DNA of 64,000 nucleotides from Moniliella sp. 'wahieum' (taxonomy: Eukaryota > Basidiomycota > Moniliellomycetes > Moniliellales > Moniliellaceae): assembly GCA_003971905.1 (NCBI GenBank), contig RSEE01000035.1, positions 186,001 to 250,000 on the forward strand. Direction: 5' to 3'. Below, one piece after another: positions 11,403-22,805 of this stretch. The position numbers and the translations under genes were made by a program. How positions within the stretch are numbered: position 1 is the stretch's first letter; each line of letters begins with the position of its first letter. The notes beneath the pieces were generated by a model. It was not told the origin of the DNA. It ran no database searches and saw only the letters and a program-made list of their open reading frames with translations.

Positions 11403-12652
11403 GTGTAGTGGTTGGTTTGGTTTGATTAACACACACACCCTGCTCCCGCCTTCTCTTCTTCCCGTCTCGCTTTCTCCATGACCGTTCCGTTCTGTCCCGC
11501 TTCCGTTCCGTCCCGCTCCGTACCTTTCTCTCTTTCTCTCCTCGCCTGTTGCCCGCCGCGTCTTTTCTGTGCCCGTGCCCGTGCCCGTGCCCCACTCCTG
11601 TGCATGCCTCAGCCCAGCCCTTCTTCTTTCCCGTTGGTCCCACCTTGGCCTCTGTCCCTCCTGCCCTCTTGCCCTCCTTTCCTCTTTGACGCGCGCCGTG
11701 TCCTCGTCTCTGCTTGCCACGTATGCTGTTCTGCATTTCTTCTCCCCCCCTGCTTTCCCTTTCCCCTTTCCCCTTTTCACCTTTTCCTTTTCCCTTCTCT
11801 TCCGGATCGCTGCTTTGGCATACTTGACTTGACTTGACTTGACTCGACACCTGGCCCGCCGCTTGGCCTTGAGAGCTTCAGCCCTCAGGACCCTTGTGGG
11901 CTGAGGACTGAGGCGCTGAGGCGCTGAGGCGCTGAGGCTGAGGGTCTGAGGCTCAGCCTGAGCCCTGACCTCAGGCTGAGGCGCCTCCCTCCAGCTGCAG
12001 ACGCGAATGAAAAACCATACCTTTTAAGTTGTTTGTTTGGATAGCGCTCGTCCCTCAGTTTGCTCAGGGGCGGGGAGAGGGGCGCAGCTGTATGCAGAGA
12101 TGAGGATTAGGACTTACCTCGTCGACGGGGGCGCTGACACAAGACACAAACGCCAAGTGCCCACCGTGGGGTGTTTGTTGAGCCTCCATGTGCAATTGAC
12201 CGTTGTGGTTCATCGTTCATCGTTCACACAAGCTAGCCTCTGTCGGCTTGACGGAAGACCTAACCGCCTAACTCAGGCAAGGCAGTCAAGGGGACACGAT
12301 GGGCTCGGCCCCCTAACGCGTAACATGTACCAGTCTCTCTTCCCAGGGACTTGCGAACTTGCCACCTTGCCACCTTGCGCGTGGCCAGGCGGGTGAGAGT
12401 GCACGGTGGTTCATGAGGAACGAAAGGGAACAAAACGATGCCGATGTAGCTTGAAGCTTGAAGCTTGAAGAGGCTTCGTGATTCATGATCTGCCAGCCGA
12501 CAGTGGTTGGTGGATGCGAGTGACTAGTGAGTACTGAGTGGCCATACCACAGCGATGGGATCGGATCGCGACTGGGTTGACCGAAAATTGGTACTCCATG
12601 GTACGTCGGCTCTTGCAGCGTACTCCACTTCAGTTTGCTACCAGAGCATCAC
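11403..12652. other. Gene-free region after RSP5
   Basis: The 3' side of RSP5 is C/T-rich (11440-11860). It then holds a CTTGA pentamer tandem (about 11822-11845), an octamer tandem GCTGAGGC (about 11905-11940) inside a block of GCCTGAGG/CCTCAGGC words, a 7-bp tandem GTTCATC at 12208-12228, an octamer CTTGCCAC near 12352-12375 and AGCTTGA x3 at 12448-12468. No gene seen. Confidence 0.6.
12448..12468 (+). repeat. 7-bp tandem (AGCTTGA), 3 perfect copies
   Basis: Three exact heptamers. The same unit, or its reverse complement, is independently tandem at 7510, 52885 and 53662. Confidence 0.9.
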
Positions 12653-12747
12653 GCTTCAATGGGTTAGTGGTATACTACATCGTTGCCAGACTGGCCCCGT
12701 ACCTGTGCGACGTCGATGTGACAGGGGTTCGATTCCCCTTTGAAGCA
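12653..12747 (+). tRNA. tRNA-Gly(GCC) with anticodon-loop intron
   Basis: Acceptor halves gcttcaa (12653-12659) and ttgaagc (12740-12746) pair perfectly. The D arm contains the conserved AGTGGTA. The anticodon stem is catcg/cgatg, and the T arm is agggg-ttcgatt-cccct (12723-12739). The anticodon-loop region reads TTGCCA, then extra bases, then T, which gives anticodon GCC with a 24-nt intron at the canonical place after position 37. A short T run (aattttt) just downstream can act as the polymerase III terminator. The discriminator is A at 12747. Confidence 0.88.
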
Positions 12748-13404
12748 ATTTTTGCCTTGCTTTTTTGGCCGATGGACAGGCGTGTGGACCGGGGGACCCC
12801 AGGACGGCGGGAACCCCAACTGAAATCAACTGAAATTTGGGCGGTGCATCACGTGCATCATACATCATGCATCACGCGACCAGTTGGCCCGCTCCCGCCG
12901 GCATGCACTGGTCCGCAATAGCCGCACCGCCCACAGGCCGGCGCAGCGCCCAGTCTGACGCTCGCCTGGGTTTGTTTGCCCCAACACACGACCCGCTGCC
13001 ACTCAGTACTCACCAGCGGGTGGGGCGTAGCCACGCCGAACGAGTACCCAAGAGCCAGGGGGGGGGGGGTCCCCGCCCTCCGTGCTCAGTCGCTCAGTGC
13101 GCAGGGCCAAGAGTCAGGGTAGGCAGGAATGCCGTAGTCTGAGTCTGAGCGCCTCCTGAGAACGGCTAGCGTTCGTCTGGGAGAGTGTCGCATGTGGCTT
13201 GGGAACCAACCACGCACAATCCATTCAATTTCAGCACCCGCTCCGCTCCCACTCCCAATCCCAATCCCAATCGGCCACTAGCACCGGCTATATCTGCCCT
13301 GTCTCGCCCGAGTGCCCCTGCTTCTTTCTCTTTGTTCCCACCACCACCTGGCCCTCACGTGTCCGCCCGCCCGCGTCCCACGCCTGGCCCGTGCCTCGTC
13401 CCCC
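12748..13404. other. Region upstream of biotin synthase
   Basis: No gene seen between the tRNA and the biotin synthase start. It includes a G10 run near 13060 and a CAATCC-like hexamer series near 13250. The frame that runs into the biotin synthase from about 13185 has no ATG, so this stretch is most likely promoter and leader. Confidence 0.5.
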
Positions 13405-14887
13405 ATGCTCGCCCGCCTCGCCGCCCGCCCGCCCTTGGCTGCCGTCGTAGCCGCCCGGCTGCAGGCGCCCCTCGCTCTGTCCCCGGCTTGCCCGCCCCCT
13501 CTCCACGCAGCTTCTCCTCGTCCACGGCGCGCTGGCACGCCGTGCCCACCACCCTGCCCACCACCTCGGGTCCCGTAGACTTCCCTGAGCGGAGGGAGTG
13601 GACCAGGGCGGAGGTGGACGAGGTGTACAACGGTCCCTTGCTCGACCTTGTCTTTCGCGCTGCGACCGTCCACCGCGCCCACCACGACCCCAACGCAATG
13701 CAGCTGTGCACGCTGATGAACATCAAAGAAGGTGGGTGCAGCGAAGACTGTGGCTACTGCTCCCAGTCGTCCAAGTACGACACGTCTTCCAAAGCTGCGC
13801 CTTTGTCGGACGTCGAGTCGGTCCTGGCCGAGGCACGTAAAGCCAAAGCGAATGGTTCCACTCGGTTTTGCATGGGCGCCGCGTGGCGCGAAGTCGGCGG
13901 CCGCAAACGCGGGTTTAACCGTATCCTCGATATGGTCCGCGGTATCCGCCAAATGGACATGGAAGTCTGTACTACCCTCGGCATGCTCACCCCGGACCAA
14001 GCCGCACAGCTCAAACAGGCCGGCTTGACCGCGTACAACCATAACCTCGATACTTCCCGCGAGTACTACACCAAGGTCGTCACCACCCGCTCGTACGACG
14101 ACCGGATCGAAACTATCAACAATGCTCGTGACGCAGGCATCTCGGTATGCTCCGGCGGTATCTTGGGCCTGGCGAAGAGAAGGAGGATAGGGTGGGCTTG
14201 ATTTGGGAAATGTCCCGCTTGCCTGAACCTCCGGAATCGTTTCCTGTCAATGCGTTGGTCGCTATCCCCGGCACCCCCATGGCTGAAAACAAAGTACGTC
14301 ATCTCCCCCTCTACCTCTCCCGTACCTACCCCCCACACCCTACACCCCTTCCCACTTGTTTTCCTCTGTTCCTTCCTTGGTCTGCGACACGATACGAACC
14401 TGAACCTGACCACTGACCATTGACCGGTTGACCATTGACCACTGACCACCCCATTCAGCCGACCGACTTTCAAACCATGCTGCGTACCATAGCTACCGCG
14501 CGACTCGTTCTGCCCACCTCGATCATCCGCCTGGCAGCCGGACGACACATGTACACCGAGTCGGAACAGGCATTCGCATTCCTCGCTGGTGCCAACGCTA
14601 TCTTCACGGGCGAACGTATGCTCACCACGCCCACGTCCAGCTGGGACGTGGATAAGGCCATGCTGGCCCGCTGGGGGTTGCGAGGTATGGGATCGTTTGA
14701 AGAGAAGGTCATGCAACCTCATGCGGTTGCGGGTGCGGGTGCGGGTGCGGGGAAGGATGTGGGTGCGGGGAAGGGGACACACCAGTGCCCCGGCGCGTCC
14801 AAGCGTGCTCAGGACGGCGTTCATGTTCAAGACCAGCCGGGGATCGGCCTCACACCCGATGTGGCTGGCGTAGCTGACACGGCCTAA
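13405..14887 (+). CDS. BIO2: Biotin synthase, mitochondrial (radical SAM)
   Basis: Bio2 inserts sulfur into dethiobiotin, the last step of biotin synthesis, in mitochondria. The radical-SAM cluster motif is plain (GGCSEDCGYCSQS, about 13730-13765), as are family blocks such as FCMGAAWRE, YNHNLDTS and the later AGRHMYTESEQ and FTGERMLTTP. The ATG at 13405 opens an amphipathic presequence (MLARLAARPPLAAVVAARL) but lies one frame off the body; the body frame has no ATG upstream, so a base is probably missing in a C run near 13490-13505, before RSFSSSTARWHAV. A second missing G near 14171 (ILGLG) shifts the frame until corrected. An intron spans 14294-14458 and itself contains a 7-bp tandem. The C-terminus has a Gly/Ala repeat. 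HEM3 follows on the same strand. Confidence 0.93.
14407..14449 (+). repeat. 7-bp tandem inside the BIO2 intron (TGACCAC/T)
   Basis: Six units of tgaccac, tgaccat or tgaccgg(t) run in near-perfect 7-base register just before the splice acceptor. Several units resemble the branch-site consensus CTGAC. Confidence 0.88.
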
Positions 14888-16292
14888 GCATAAGTATACG
14901 CATTATGCATGCATGCACTCACATTGGCCTTCCGTCGATCCGACGTGCAGAGAGGTAGTACGATACGTGGGGCGGCCGATAGGGGGCACGTTAGGACACT
15001 TTCCATAGAGCAAACGACTTGTTTTCATTTTCGATCCCAGCCAGCAGGCAACACGACCTACCACACCACCCGGCCTGGGGTGAACATACAACCAATCCTA
15101 GCGCTCTTGTGGCGTATAAGGTGTGGGGGCACGGTGTGGCTGCACGTGCGAGCGCGAGCGCGAGTGGAAATGGAAGTGAATTATATTGAGGAAGAGGTGC
15201 ACGGCGGGGGCGCTTACGCTTCGTCGCGGGGACGCTTCTTGGTGTGTAGCATCACTTCGCTCGGGCGGCTGCGGAGGGGGTGTTGTTAGCGTTGCACGGT
15301 TGCACTGGGCCGGCTGACTTTGAACGTTGCAAGCCGAGCCAGGGGCGTACGGTGTACCATGGCGTGTGCCTGAGCGGAGACTGCGGAGTCAAGCATCACG
15401 TGTCACGTGAGCAGTGCCTCGCCACTTGCCACTTGTGTGTTAGTCAAGCGAATGGCCTGGCACGGTGCTCGGTGCTGCTGTCGCATGCCAGCCTGGCTCG
15501 GCCCGACCCACGCTACCTGCCCCAATGGCAATGGCAATCGGGCCAGGGCCAGGCCCGAGGGCGAGTAGCGAGCGGCCCAGCCAGCGGGGTTGCACGGGGC
15601 GAGTAGCCTAGTAACTAGTAACTAGTACGCGCGTGCGCCTGGCCGGCCGCCCTCGGCCTCACGCCATTCCGCCCTGCCGCGCGAGGCCCTTGCCGGCTGG
15701 GGCCGAGGGGCGGGGCCGGAGAGGCATAGGATAGCTACGACAGGACCGCTTCTGGTTGGGCTGGACGCGCCAAGCGCAACGGCGGCAGGGGGACCAGGTA
15801 AAAAAAAGCCGGGGAGGCAGACAGTGGATGGATGGGCGTGTCCATGTCATGGCGTCTGAGATCTCATCTGAATCTGAAGAGCCAAATATTCATTGCTAAT
15901 CAAGCCGCCCAGGCGGGCAGGGCGGCAGTGCAGCCGGAAGCAGCCGGGCTTTCAGCCGGGCGGGTGGCACTGGGCCGCAGCCGTGTGACTGGCGCCGTGC
16001 GCCCAGGTGGCCCGGCGCCGGCAAGAGTGGCGCGCTGCTGGGCGGGCGGCGTCCTGTGCGAGATTTCAAAGCAGCAAGCGCCGTGGCACTGCCCCCGTGC
16101 CGCCATGCTGTGGGCAGCAGCGCTGAAGCTCAGCTGCGCGGTCGGGGGTGCATGCTGCATGCTTCCTGCTTCTCCCCCGCGCCAATTTCTGAAAACGAAG
16201 AATCCCGCCGGCGGCGCCTGTGGGTAAATACGCTCCGACCTTCCACCAGCTACGCCCTCCTCTGTCCCTCCATCGTCCATCCCATCCCGCCC
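14888..16292. other. Gene-free region between BIO2 and HEM3
   Basis: No gene I can support. It contains CTAGTAA x2 plus a variant at 15608-15628 (7-bp tandem) and GC-rich stretches. The last few hundred bases before 16293 should hold the HEM3 promoter. Confidence 0.5.
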
Positions 16293-18267
16293 ATGCCCGT
16301 CCCGGCGCCCCAGCCACCCACCATGCCCCTCCGCTGCCCTGTTGCCCACGACCCTGCCCAGCCCCTGCCGCCCGGCCACCCGCCTGTGGACGCTGCCCCG
16401 CCCTCCTCCCTCCAGCCCCCGTCCGACGCCAAGTGCATCTTTTTCCGCACTGCCGACGACACCGACTCGGCGTCTGCGTCCCCCGTCCCGTCCCCTGCCT
16501 CTCCCTCCTCCTCGTCTCCCTCTGACCCGCTCGCCTCGGCCAAGGCACGCACTGCCGAGCTCAAGCAGCTCGCCAACGCTTCGCCCTTGCCTGCCGGTGC
16601 TGCCCGCACCCTCGACCCGCCCGCGCCGTCGTGCTCGCCTCGCGCGACTCGCAACTTGCTCTGGTCCAAACGAGCCATGTCCACTCCATGCTCGAAGCCC
16701 GCTATGGCGAGCCCAGTCCTGGCTTTGACGCCCCGACCACTTGTGCCGATACCGACTTGGCCAAGCTCAAGGCCCGCCTCACTCAGCTGGGATTGCGAGA
16801 AGCTTGCCATTTCCCCATCACGTCCATGAGCACCGTCGGCGACATTAACCAGCGCTCGCCGCTGTATGTGATTGGCGGAGAAGGCCGAGCGATCTGGACC
16901 AAGGAACTGCAAACGGCTCTGCATCAAGGTGCAGTAGATGCGATTGTGCATTCGCTCAAGGATATCCCGACGACCCAGGCTCCCGGATCGCACATTGCTG
17001 CTATCTTGGAACGCGAGGACCCGCGCGACGCGTTGGTCGTCAAGTCGGGGCTGGCGTACCAGACGTTGGACGAGTTGCCAGCCGGCTCGGTAATTGGTAC
17101 CTCGTCCGTACGCCGCGTGGCCCAGCTGCGCAGCCGCTACCCCAAACTCGTCTTTTCCGACGTGCGCGGAAACATCAACACGCGTTTGGCCAAGCTCGAT
17201 GCGCCAAAGGGTCCTTACACTGCCCTCGTCCTCGCTGCCGCTGGATTGCACCGCCTCGACATGCACCATCGCATCACGGCCTATCTCCAAGCACCTGTAC
17301 TCTACTACTCTGTTGGCCAGGGGTCCTTGGGCGTAGAGATTCGTACCCCTCCCCCGGTGCTGACCCAGCGACCAACCGCGACGCTAGGATCGCCGCTATG
17401 GTCCAGTCGATTGGCTGTTGGAAGTCGACGTTTGTATGCGAAGCTGAGCGCGCTCTGCTGCGCAAGTTGGAAGGCGGATGTTCGGTCCCAGTCGGCGTGG
17501 ATACCTGGTTTGGCGAGCACGACGAGGCCGCTCGACGCGCGGCATGTGCAGCGCATGTCACCAGGACGCGGTCTGCCTCGCCTGCATCCGCTTCGGCTTC
17601 GGCTTCCGCTTCCGCATCTGCTTCCGTTTCGTCCTCGTCGGGAGGACCGGAGGGGTGGTGGTGGAAGGCCATGAGATCGTTTCCACCCGCCCATCTACAC
17701 CGCGGTTGGAACAACTTGCTCGGGGAGCTATTGCGGCGCGAGCGGCTGCTCCCAAGTTGCCCTGTCCAGCCGATATGGGCATTGCCGACCGGGCTACCGT
17801 GCCGCCAGAAGGCATTCGGATCAACATGGTCGCCCACGTTGTCTCGCTCGACGGTTCGCGGCGTGCGAACGCCTATGCCGTGCGGCACTGCACGACCGTA
17901 GAGGAGGCACGTGCGTTGGGCCAGCACGTAGCAGACGCTGGTCACCGCAAAGGGTGCACGGGACATTTTGGCCGAGGTGGAACGTCATCGTGCCCTGGCG
18001 GAGCAGGCGGATGCAGCGCGCCGCCAGGCAGGCGCCAAGCGCACAGCAGGCGAGCACGAAGAGGTGATTGGGCTCAAGCGTCTGCGCCCAGCTGATGATG
18101 CGTCCTCCATTGCGTCCACCACCACCACCGCCACCACAGCGACTTTGGCCACGGTGGCGGACAATGGTGGGATGGGGCTCGGGGAGAAGTTGGCTGGTAC
18201 GCCAGCCGAGGTCGACCGTCGGTTCGAGCCCCGCGCCGACGGCCAACCAAAAGCATGGGAGGTATAG
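16293..18267 (+). CDS. HEM3: Hydroxymethylbilane synthase (porphobilinogen deaminase)
   Basis: This enzyme joins four porphobilinogens into hydroxymethylbilane, the third step of heme synthesis, in the cytosol. Candidate starts are 16293 and 16323; the second has context CCACCATGC. Family blocks in order: LASRDSQLALVQT, VHSLKDIP, EREDPRDALV, IGTSSVRRVAQL, DVRGNINTRL, YYSVGQGSLGVEIR, and the dipyrromethane-cofactor cysteine loop LEGGCSVPVG near 17480. Four single-base shifts break the frame: missing bases near 16620, 17352 (C run) and 17655 (G run), and an extra base near 17940. With those corrected the protein is continuous to the stop at 18267. It carries a Ser/Ala repeat insertion (about 17570-17640) and an acidic/threonine-rich C-terminal tail that ordinary deaminases lack. 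Confidence 0.93.
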
Positions 18268-18899
18268 CTGCTTGGCTGGGCATCTGGGGTGTGCTGTGCT
18301 GTGTGTGTCTGGATTCATCTATTGCATGTGTGCTCGTACCAAAAGCAGGGGGGAGAAAGACAAAGAGAAGCAGCCAGACAAGGTCAGATTCACGTGTGAT
18401 GGCGCAGGGGATGGTGTGGTGCTGGGGACTGGGCGGACGGATGAGCGTCATCGGCCAGAGAGGGGGTGAGAGGATGGGTGATTCGATGGGTGATGGTTGA
18501 CGATCCGCGTGGCAGCGGCGGATAGGCAAGAGAAAAAAAGGCACGCATGGGCGGCGCAGTGCCTCGGCAGCAGGGGGCAGTGTGCGCCCTGTGGTGCTGG
18601 AGCGCGCGTGGCGCAGCGGCGCACCCGGCCCCCCAACCGTCCACACTGGTGCAGTGCGTGCACGCCAACCCTACCGCCACGCCGCCACGCCAGAAAGCGC
18701 ACCCGTCTCACCCGCCACTCGCTCCCTGCCAGCGCACCTGCCTGCCTGCGCCTCGCCTGCCTGCCTGCTGCTGGCCTTGTCCTCATGCCTCATTGGGATG
18801 TCATGCCCATTACCAGTCCCATTCCCGTCGCCACCACCTCCACCAGCACCTTCTCTCTCTCCTCCTCCTCCTCTCTCCCCCCCTGCGGCCGCCCCCACC

Positions 18900-21800
18900 A
18901 TGGCTCCTCCCTTCGGACTCGGCAGCTGGGGCTTTGGCGCTGCCCCTGCAGCACCCCCCCACCCGCCTCTTCGCCCCCCTCGTCCCCCGTCCCCGCCGCT
19001 GCCCCAGCCCCAGCCCCAGCCCCAGCCCCCACGCCCATCCCCGACTCCAACTCCAACTCCTTGCCCATCGCCACGCCAGCCGGCGTGCAGCTCGCAGCAC
19101 GCCTCCGTCCCCCGGCGCACGCCTCCTCCACCCCGCCCCCTCTCCAGGCCACGCCGACGCGCCTGCGTCCACCAACGCCGACGCCATTGATACTGATACG
19201 TCTGCGCCTCAGCCTGCCACATTCCTCTCTGCCGAAGACCACATCAGTATCCCGCCCCACTCTTTCCCTCTCCACCACACCTTGCCCGCGTCCGCGACGC
19301 AGCACGACGTCTACCGTCTTGCCCACCCGCTCGTCCTCGCCTTTCTCGCTGGCCATGACGCTGCGCTGCTCGCCTACGGCCCGAGCCAGAGCGGTAAATC
19401 CTTCACCCTCGGCATGGCCGATCCTGATGGCCTCGACCGTTCAGCCGACGAGACTGATAACGTGACAGGTCTCCTCCCCCGCGCCGTCAAGGAAACGTTA
19501 TCGCTAGCCGGTGGCGACGGGGTCGTACAAGCTTCGTTTGTCAGTATCGTTGGCGACACAGTACAGGACCTTCTGTCGGATGGCGATTGCTCTAGCACCG
19601 AACAACCTCAACATCAACCTCATCTGAATCTAATCGCCATCTCGTCCGTTAATAACTTGATGGCGTACCTCTCCCTAGGCCGGGACGCGCTGCGCGCGGC
19701 TCCTCACCCTGCGCACGCTCTTTTCACGCTCTCCCTCACAAGACCCTCGGGAACTAGTAGCAAACTCCATTTTCTCGATATGGCCAGTTCCGACACGGTA
19801 CGTCCCCCCCCCCCTCCTGCCTCTGCCCTTGCTCCTGTCCACTCGGCCTGCCGCTCCCTCCAGAGTGATGTACGTGATTTACGTGATGTACGTGATTTGC
19901 GTATTTACGTGATTGCCTCGAGTCACTAGGCAGGAGAGACACGATACCCCGTACGAGTACCAAGTACCAAGTACTATGGACTATGGACTAGGGACTATGG
20001 ACTATGGACTGACCAAAGATTGGATTGAATATTGATGCGCGAATGCAGGTCCCGCAGCCACAGTTGCTCGATGAGCTGTTACGTCCTGCCAGCGCAGGTG
20101 CTCCCACCCACCTCACTCACTTGGTCCGAGGCACAGCCTCGCCCCCGCGTACACTTGTGATTGCCTGTCTCGATCCCAGTCCGGCCTGCGCGGCAGAAAA
20201 CGTGCGCACACTCCGTGCCCTCGTTCCACCATCTGCCATGCAAGAATCCTCGCCCTCTGCGATGAAAGAACCGTCGTCCTCAGCGATGAAAGAATCGTCC
20301 CTACCGTCCGAGATGGAAGAATCGTCACTACCGTCCCAGACGGAAGAATCGTCACCGCCGACGATTGCGGCGCTGCAAGCTCAAATCAGTTTACTACGGG
20401 ACCAACATGCCCGCGCGCTGGCCGAGCAAGGCAAAGCCCAATCCCGTCACCATACCGCCGAACAAGAGATTGCACGACTGAAAGCTGCCCTGACCCAGTC
20501 CAAAGACGGCGAAGAGATGGAAGAGCTGGATCCACTGGGCGGACGCTTATCCCCCCTGGCCATTGCAGAGCGCAGGCGGTCGCAACGCGAGTCGTGGACG
20601 CCCGCCGTACGCACACGCAGGAACAGTACCGCCTCTGCGTACGATTCGGATGACGATTCTGTCGCCCCACGCAGTCGTCGGTCTTCCTTTGCTTCGGCCC
20701 AGTCCAGCCGCAGCCGTAGCAACAGTATTGTTCGTGCCCGCCGGTCCTTCTCCTCCGTCCGGTACAAGCCCGCCGACTCGACTCCGGAGACAAGAGACGT
20801 TCATCCTCTCTCTTCCCGTACCACCTCGCCCACCACTGCTGCCACCACCACTCCACCTCCTCCGCTACCGCTACCCCAGCCAGCACAGACGGACCCAACC
20901 ATAGTCGCACCCTGTCCAATGGCCCGCGAAGGACGTTGAACTTGGCATCGCACAGTCGGTCGGGAAGTGTGGCTTTACCGCTGGCCATGCCGTTGGCTGC
21001 GACGCCCATGGCGACCGAGACCCAGGAAGCGTTGGAGCGCAAAGTACTTTCATTGGAGAAGGAGGTGAACCAATTGCAGGCCACCTTGCGCGAACGAGAC
21101 GAGGAATTGGTACAACTTTCAACGGAAAACGTGCGCTCCACCCTGGCGCTGCCCCGGTAACACCGTTGTCCCCCCCCGCCGTCGTCTCGCCCGGGGCGAA
21201 GGAAAGTGAGCCCAGCGAGAGATGGTCGAGGGTTTGATGAAGCAACTTGCCCAGTCCCAGTCGGAGCACCAAGCCCAAGTTGCTGTGCTGCAGGCCGAAT
21301 TGGAAACCCAACGCGTCGAGCACTTGCATACCATCGCTACACTTAAAGAGCAACATGCCCAAGAGCTCCACGACCTCCACCAGTCCCACACTGAAGAACT
21401 CGAGCGTCTCGAAGCCACACATACCTCTACCACACGCGCGTCTATCCTAACCGAACGAAGGTCACGTCAACTCTCGCAATCTCTTCCTGCCCCGCCCCGC
21501 TCCGACGACGAAAGTAGCGAGATGGGCATCGCGTTCCCACCCCGCCGTTGGACCAAGAAAACTTGGATGACCAAGTCGACTTTACTACGGCCGAAGAAAT
21601 GCGCATGCAGTTCCAACAGGAGCGTGCGCAGCTCGATGCGGACCATGAAGCTGCGCTTGCCCAGCTGGTCGAGGAGCACGAAAGGGAACGCACCAAGCTC
21701 ACGACCGAGGCTGAGGCGTTGATGGCGGACCATGCGGCACTGCGAGAAGCCAATGTGGAACTGGTCACCCGTGCCGACGCATTGCAGGACCAGCTGGGCT

Positions 21801-22805
21801 CAGACCCGGGCGAAGTCAGTTTACTACGCAAAGAACGGGACGAAGCGAACGAGGCGTTGGTCACGCTGGAAAATTACGTGACGGAGTTATCGGCTGAACG
21901 GGACCAGTTGACGACCGAACTACGCGTCGTACGTGAAGCTGAAGCGCCCATGGGTGGGCATGACCTCTTACTGCGCGAACTCGAGTCTCAACGTGACCAA
22001 GTCACTTTGGTTCGGAAAGATTGACTGCTCAAAAGGCTGCCTACAATGCCTTGATGGACGAAAAGGCTCGTGTCGAACAGGCCCTGCAGGATTCAAGGTT
22101 AAAAGTCCGAGCGTTGGCTCGTAGATCCGGCATGGTCGACGGTCGTTTCTTACGTGGTGCTCCTCCACCTACCCCACCACCTGCTATGCCTGTGCCCCCT
22201 GTGCCCACTAGCATTACCACTCCCACTACCACTAGCATTACTGCCGCAGGCGCAGGTGCACGCTCCGGCTCCGCCACCCCGTGGAACGCGACAGTGCAGG
22301 TGGCAGCACCGTGCGTACCACGCCCAGTTTGTGGCAACATGCGCCCCAGCCGAGCGATACGAGCGTCACGACCATCCCGAGCGAGTCGACGGAAGGTGGG
22401 GAAGGATCGTTGCACCGTCTCCTCTCAGAGCGCGCAGCCGAGACCAAAGCGTTGAAATTACAGTTGGTCAACTTGGAGGCCGATAAGCGTGCTAACGTCG
22501 AGCTGGCTGCACGTTAGAAGCCGCGCTGAACGACTCGGAACGCAACTTGCGCAAAGCGCGTGTGCAGTGGGCGAAGTTACGCGTGAGAGGGATCAGTTGA
22601 CAACTGAGGTCAAGGACGCTAGGGCGCGCTTGGACCTTACCTCGGCCGATCTTGAGCGTGTACGATCCTCGGTCCAGCAGGAAAAACAGGATTGGGAGTC
22701 TCGCGTACAACAAGAACGTCTGGCTAAGGAGAAGCTAAAGAACAGTTGGCCGCACGCTTGGACGAAGTGGCTAAACGTAAGAATGCTCCTTGTTTTGCAT
22801 GTTAA
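18900..22805 (+). CDS. Divergent kinesin-like protein with long coiled coil
   Basis: The ATG at 18900 has the context CCACCATGG. Kinesin motor blocks are recognisable in order: VQLAARLRPP (strand 1), TQHDVYRLAHPLV, AYGPSQSGKSFTLGM (P-loop, about 19369-19410), SKLHFLDMASSDT (switch II region, about 19760-19797), then after an intron (19798-20048) LVIACLDPSP and an ENVRTLRAL helix. Normal kinesins have GQTGSGKT, SSRSH and DLAGSE; here switch I is replaced by a PHPAH-type sequence and switch II lost the AGSE glycine. A Ser-rich linker and several hundred residues of coiled coil follow (about 21000-22770). At least six one-base shifts, mostly missing bases, interrupt the frame. The end is either a stop at 22803-22805 or a donor at 22777 leading into an exon I could not place. 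Kinesin-4-like architecture is a guess. Confidence 0.7.
19956..20011 (+). repeat. Two adjoining 7-bp tandems in the kinesin intron
   Basis: AGTACCA, AGTACCA, AGTACTA (19956-19976) runs straight into TGGACTA x4 with one variant plus TGGACTG (19977-20011). Two unrelated heptamers thus abut without a gap inside one intron. Confidence 0.9.

Noticed and set aside
16293-18267. HEM3 (and the other frameshifted genes) as pseudogenes
   Set aside because: Shifts are single-base and in G/C runs, with no substitution decay and no in-frame nonsense after correction; many independent essential genes show the same pattern.
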